Positions 60,537 through 64,000 of a stretch of DNA of 64,000 bases are shown here, one piece after another. Where the stretch lies: assembly GCF_021730395.1 (NCBI RefSeq), contig NC_069369.1, positions 66,739,501-66,803,500 on the forward strand, given 5' to 3'. The notes beneath the pieces are model-generated. The model was not told the origin of the DNA. It did no database searches and saw nothing but the letters and a program-made list of their open reading frames with translations. Both the position numbers and the translations under genes were made by a program. This DNA comes from Mercenaria mercenaria. Taxonomy: Eukaryota > Mollusca > Bivalvia > Venerida > Veneridae. Position 1 is the first letter of the stretch. Each line of letters opens with the position of its first letter.

Positions 60537-63117
60537 ACCAATCAAAATGCGCCGTATCGCTAGCAAATCAAAGCAATGCTATAAGTTATATTAACTAATC
60601 AGAACGTTGCTTTGGCTCTATTTATTATACTTCGCCCTGTAAATTCATTCGCTGCCATTTTGGATATGTGATAAAACAAATCATTTTGTCAATAGTACTC
60701 GTCAAAACCTTTCCTTTGATACCAAACACTGCTAAAGCCGTTCCAAGCATAATAGAGAAATGTTGTACTTTACGTTTTTTAACAGATAGGTAAGGTATGA
60801 CAGCCATCGTGCTTAATTGACTGCCGTGTCAATAGTTATTCATCTATGTATTAAAAAACAGTAAACATTCCTTTCTATTATCACATTAAAAACCGTTAGA
60901 GGAAATAAATAAACTCAATAACCTAGCTTTTTAATTCCGTTAGTATTTATATAGCTATACACTGAAATTATAAAACGCGCTCAATAATGCGGCCAAATGT
61001 TAAACTACGCGCTATCGCTTGTCAAAATTCTGCTTCCTGATTGGCTGTAGGTAGCGAAGTGTTATATACTCCAGTTCTACAGGTAAATATCATTGGGTTA
61101 AAGGATCTCAGGTAAAGCGCACATCACGGTTTATGCTGTATGAACGATTAAATTAGGTGCTTGTATTTCAATTTCGTATCGGGTTTATTAAAGACATTTT
61201 GCTTTAATCATTTCTATACTTACGTATGAAGCGTTAACGGCGCTCTTTAAAATCAATATATATGTACACTATAGCGCGGAGTAGACGTAAAGCGATACGG
61301 GTCTTAACCTGTATTGGAAAAACGTTACCGCTTGTCAAAATACTGCATTCCGATTGGCTGTTGGTAGTGAAACGATATTTCTATTCAACCATCTAAAGAT
61401 TTGATTCATTAGGCGAATTTATCTGGACAGGTAAGTTGTATGAACGATTAAATTAGGTATTTCTGTTTCATTTTCGTATCGGGTAAATTCATGACATTTT
61501 GCTATAATCATTTCTATAATTATGTATAAAGCGTTAACGGCGCTGTTTAAAATCAATATATATGTACACTTTAACGCGGAGTAGACGTAAAGCGATACGT
61601 GTCTCAACCTGTATTGGAAAAACGTTACCGCTTGTCAAAATAATGCATTCCGATTGGCTGTTGGTAGTGAAACGAGATTTCTATTCAACCATTGATTCAT
61701 TAGGCGAATTTATCCGGACTGGTAGGTTGTATGAATAATTTAGTTAATTATTTCTATTGTATTTCGTATCGGGTTTATTAAAGAAATTGTAATCATTATA
61801 TTAATGCGCTCATAAATCGCGCTATGTAAAATCATCGTATTTGTACGTTAAAGAACGGGTTTAAGCCTGTCAAAATATTTTATTCTCTGATCAGTATTCA
61901 GACTCACCGTTGTCATTTGCAGAAGAGAACGCCTGATCCCCGCAAAATTCGTCTGCGCCGGTGAAAGTGTTAACGGTAAAGTTTTCCATGTCACCCGTAT
62001 GAATTCCAATGGATGACGGCTGTGCACTCTCTTATATACGATTCGCTTTCTGAATTCGCGATGTCATTCGTTAATAATATTGAGCGTCGATTGGTTAAAA
62101 TTTCGACGTTTTCATTGGTCAAAACGACTTTATTGGAGATGTTTTATTGGTTCGTTTCCCGGCCTTCTGATTGGCTATTTTATGTGTAGAAACGACGGTA
62201 TTAATCTGTATTCTAAACGGATAAAGAGTGTTGGTTCATTTTAGCGTGGGATATCGACGGGTTTACATCCGTTGAGTGCGTAATAGTTTGTCTTTTAATT
62301 TCATTTTATAAATAGGTATTCTCGTATAGTTTTAATGACTGGTCAGCAGTACGTAATTATATTATACATTTTCTTTCGAATGATTTTTATACTAGAGGTT
62401 CTTTATAACGCATGCGTATAGCGTTGTTTTCGTGTTATCTCCCGGTCTTATTAAACTAAAAGGAACCAGCGTGTGAGCCATCTGGTCTAGTCGCGTAATG
62501 GCTGTCAAGTATTTGAATACTAATTTTTCGCTTAACAGAGGTCTAAATTGAGGCTAGTTTTTGTTTAAATTTCACTGTGGATGTATTGTTGACATTTTGG
62601 TAGGAAACATGGGAGAGCAGGTTGTATTCGGTGAAGTCAAGCTCAATTTTAGTATGAGTAGTACTTCTGGGTCACAGAAGTGTGATTTTGATGTCAGTTT
62701 ACAGTAATGTGACCAGAGAAATCTCTCTTAGAAGATACATGACCCCTACTTTTCTCTTCATTTTATATCAGTTTTATCATAACTCTTTAAAATGAGGAAA
62801 GGATTTGTTCTCTGAAATGGGTCTAGCTCTGTTTGCTACCTCTTTGAAAAAAATCAGTTTTATATAGAATATATAGGGAAAACTATTTAGGCTATTGTGA
62901 CCTGTAGGGCTGACCCTCGATATGCGCGAACACGCCCTAGATAAGTATAAAAGACATTCCTAAGCATTTTCATAAATACGTCATTAGAATTCAAAATGGC
63001 CGCCGCACACGCGCACTTATTATGAATTCTTATATGCAAATGAGTTACTAATTATAGTAACTAGGTCATCCAAGATGGCGCCCGTTTGTTTACAAGCAAA
63101 GAGACCCCTATACTACT
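60537..63117 (-). repeat. Right terminal inverted repeat of element 2
   Basis: Reverse complement of 54,821-57,399, with only scattered differences by eye. It carries the mirror of the promoter-like site and the three 305-bp units. It ends CCTATACTACT, then GGTGCG. Confidence 0.9.
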
Positions 63118-63123
63118 GGTGCG
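63118..63123 (+). repeat. 6-bp target duplication, right (GGTGCG)
   Basis: Matches 54,815-54,820 exactly. Confidence 0.85.
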
Positions 63124-64000
63124 GCTTATGCATGGGTCAAAGTGATCGGAACTACTGATATTGTACGGTGAGGCGTTTCAAAACAAACTCTTTTTAGGTA
63201 TAGAAAAAAATCTATGAAACCATTTTCAAATTGGACCGGAGATGTTATTCAAAGACTTTAAGGTTGTTTTTTTCACTCTATTTTTAGCCATGTTGGCCAT
63301 GTCTTTTTTTTTCTACATTTTTTGGTAAAGTGTCACCAAAGGAACATGTGGACAAATATTCTTAAATTGGACCAGCAGTTTTTGACATGAAGATTTTTAA
63401 AATTTTCTCTTTAAATGGATGTAAACGTTCTTTGGCGACCATGTTTTTACGACGAATCAGACTAACTTGAACAAAGTTGTGAGAGGCCTTTAATGATCAT
63501 TTTGAAATCGTGCCAGCAATTTCTGACAAGAATATGTTTGAGTTTCTGCTGAATACATATTGGATATAGCTACTATACAATCTGGCAGTTATATTTTGTT
63601 TCACCAGAATATGAGTAGTCTTGAGAGAGAGCGGCCAAAGGATTATTTGTGTAAAACTGTTTTAAAATTTGGCAAGTAGTTTCTCAAAACAGATTTTTGA
63701 ATTTTCTAGTGCGTACCGTGTAGGGAAAATGACCATGTCCTCTGACTACGATGGCTTTTTTTTAGACAAATCAGAAATCAGAGTTGTTTCAAGAAAGAAC
63801 CGTAACAGAAGGTGACACAAGCATCTTTCTGGAGAACATGTCTAAAACCCCGATCGTTCAGTCTCTGATAAGATAATTTTAAACTTTCAACTATATTTTT
63901 ACAATAGGGAAAATTGACCCATATTCTCTTTCGACGAATTAGAATACTTGAACAACCTCGATAGATGGTCACCCAAGAATCCTTTAAATACTAAGCCAAA
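63124..64000 (+). repeat. Diverged tandem repeat of mollusc type
   Basis: Units of roughly 200 bp with 'aaattggaccagcagtttttgaca', 'atttggcaagtagtttctcaaaa', 'gaccatg...gacgaatcag' and 'acttgaacaa' recur from 63,330 to the window end. No gene. Confidence 0.6.

Larger units (their letters stand above)
54821..63117 (+). mobile_element. Polinton-like element 2, both tips present, fossil
   Basis: An 8.3-kb element with 2.58-kb inverted arms (54,821-57,399 and 60,537-63,117), tips AGT...ACT and a GGTGCG duplication. The core of 3.1 kb carries the zinc-finger/ATPase, acidic-basic, basic and protease regions in the same order and strand as element 1. Arms are nearly identical by eye, so insertion is recent in evolutionary terms. 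The outline looks whole, but the coding part is broken in a handful of places. Usual Polintons are 15-20 kb and also carry a protein-primed polymerase, an integrase and capsid genes. None is visible here, so it would depend on others for movement. Confidence 0.88.

Noticed and set aside
60625-60807. 60-codon minus-strand frame with a basic PYLSVKKRKVQHFS start in the right arm of element 2
   Set aside because: Not listed as a gene: it lies wholly in the inverted arm, is not kept in element 1, and has no recognised domain.

Overview
The window looks like gene-poor, repeat-dense nuclear DNA of a marine bivalve mollusc. The reasons are its AT-rich composition, spliced genes with GT/AG introns, tRNA-derived SINEs, foldback MITEs, diverged tandem repeats rich in the words 'gaccttgacctttgagcta' and 'gaaacttgggtcaaatgatc', a non-LTR retrotransposon, and small secreted-protein genes. 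The species cannot be named from sequence alone. No rRNA, free-standing tRNA, CRISPR or bacterial operon is visible.

Layout: (1) 1-7146 is the right-hand part of a Polinton-like fossil whose left tip lies before the window. (2) 7.8-9.8 kb and 15.8-17.35 kb hold two paralogous genes of the IFI27/IFI6 (ISG12) family, each with a TATA box, a short non-coding exon, a signal-peptide exon and a body exon. Between them lie foldback elements and a long inverted repeat. (3) 17.6-26.8 kb shows only repeats. (4) About 26.8-35.15 kb and 42.6-53.75 kb are two diverged copies of one segment. Each ends in a minus-strand gene for a secreted Gly/Tyr-rich repeat protein. The second copy is interrupted by a Tx1/L1-like LINE at 47.2-50.4 kb, and the first carries a palindromic MITE. 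(5) 35.5-40.7 kb is a large imperfect inverted repeat around a spacer of short repeated words. (6) 54,821-63,117 is a second Polinton-like element with both tips, a 6-bp target duplication (GGTGCG) and 2.58-kb terminal inverted repeats. Its core is only 3.1 kb.

The two Polinton-like elements share an unusual minimal core: a C2H2 zinc finger next to a packaging-type P-loop ATPase, an acidic-then-basic protein, an unrecognised basic protein and an adenain/Ulp1-like cysteine protease. No polymerase, integrase or capsid gene is visible in the core. Both are broken and treated here as fossils. The host genes worth attention are the IFI27-like pair, which has a shared promoter motif, and the duplicated secreted repeat-protein genes, whose arrays now have different periods (51 bp and 33 bp).
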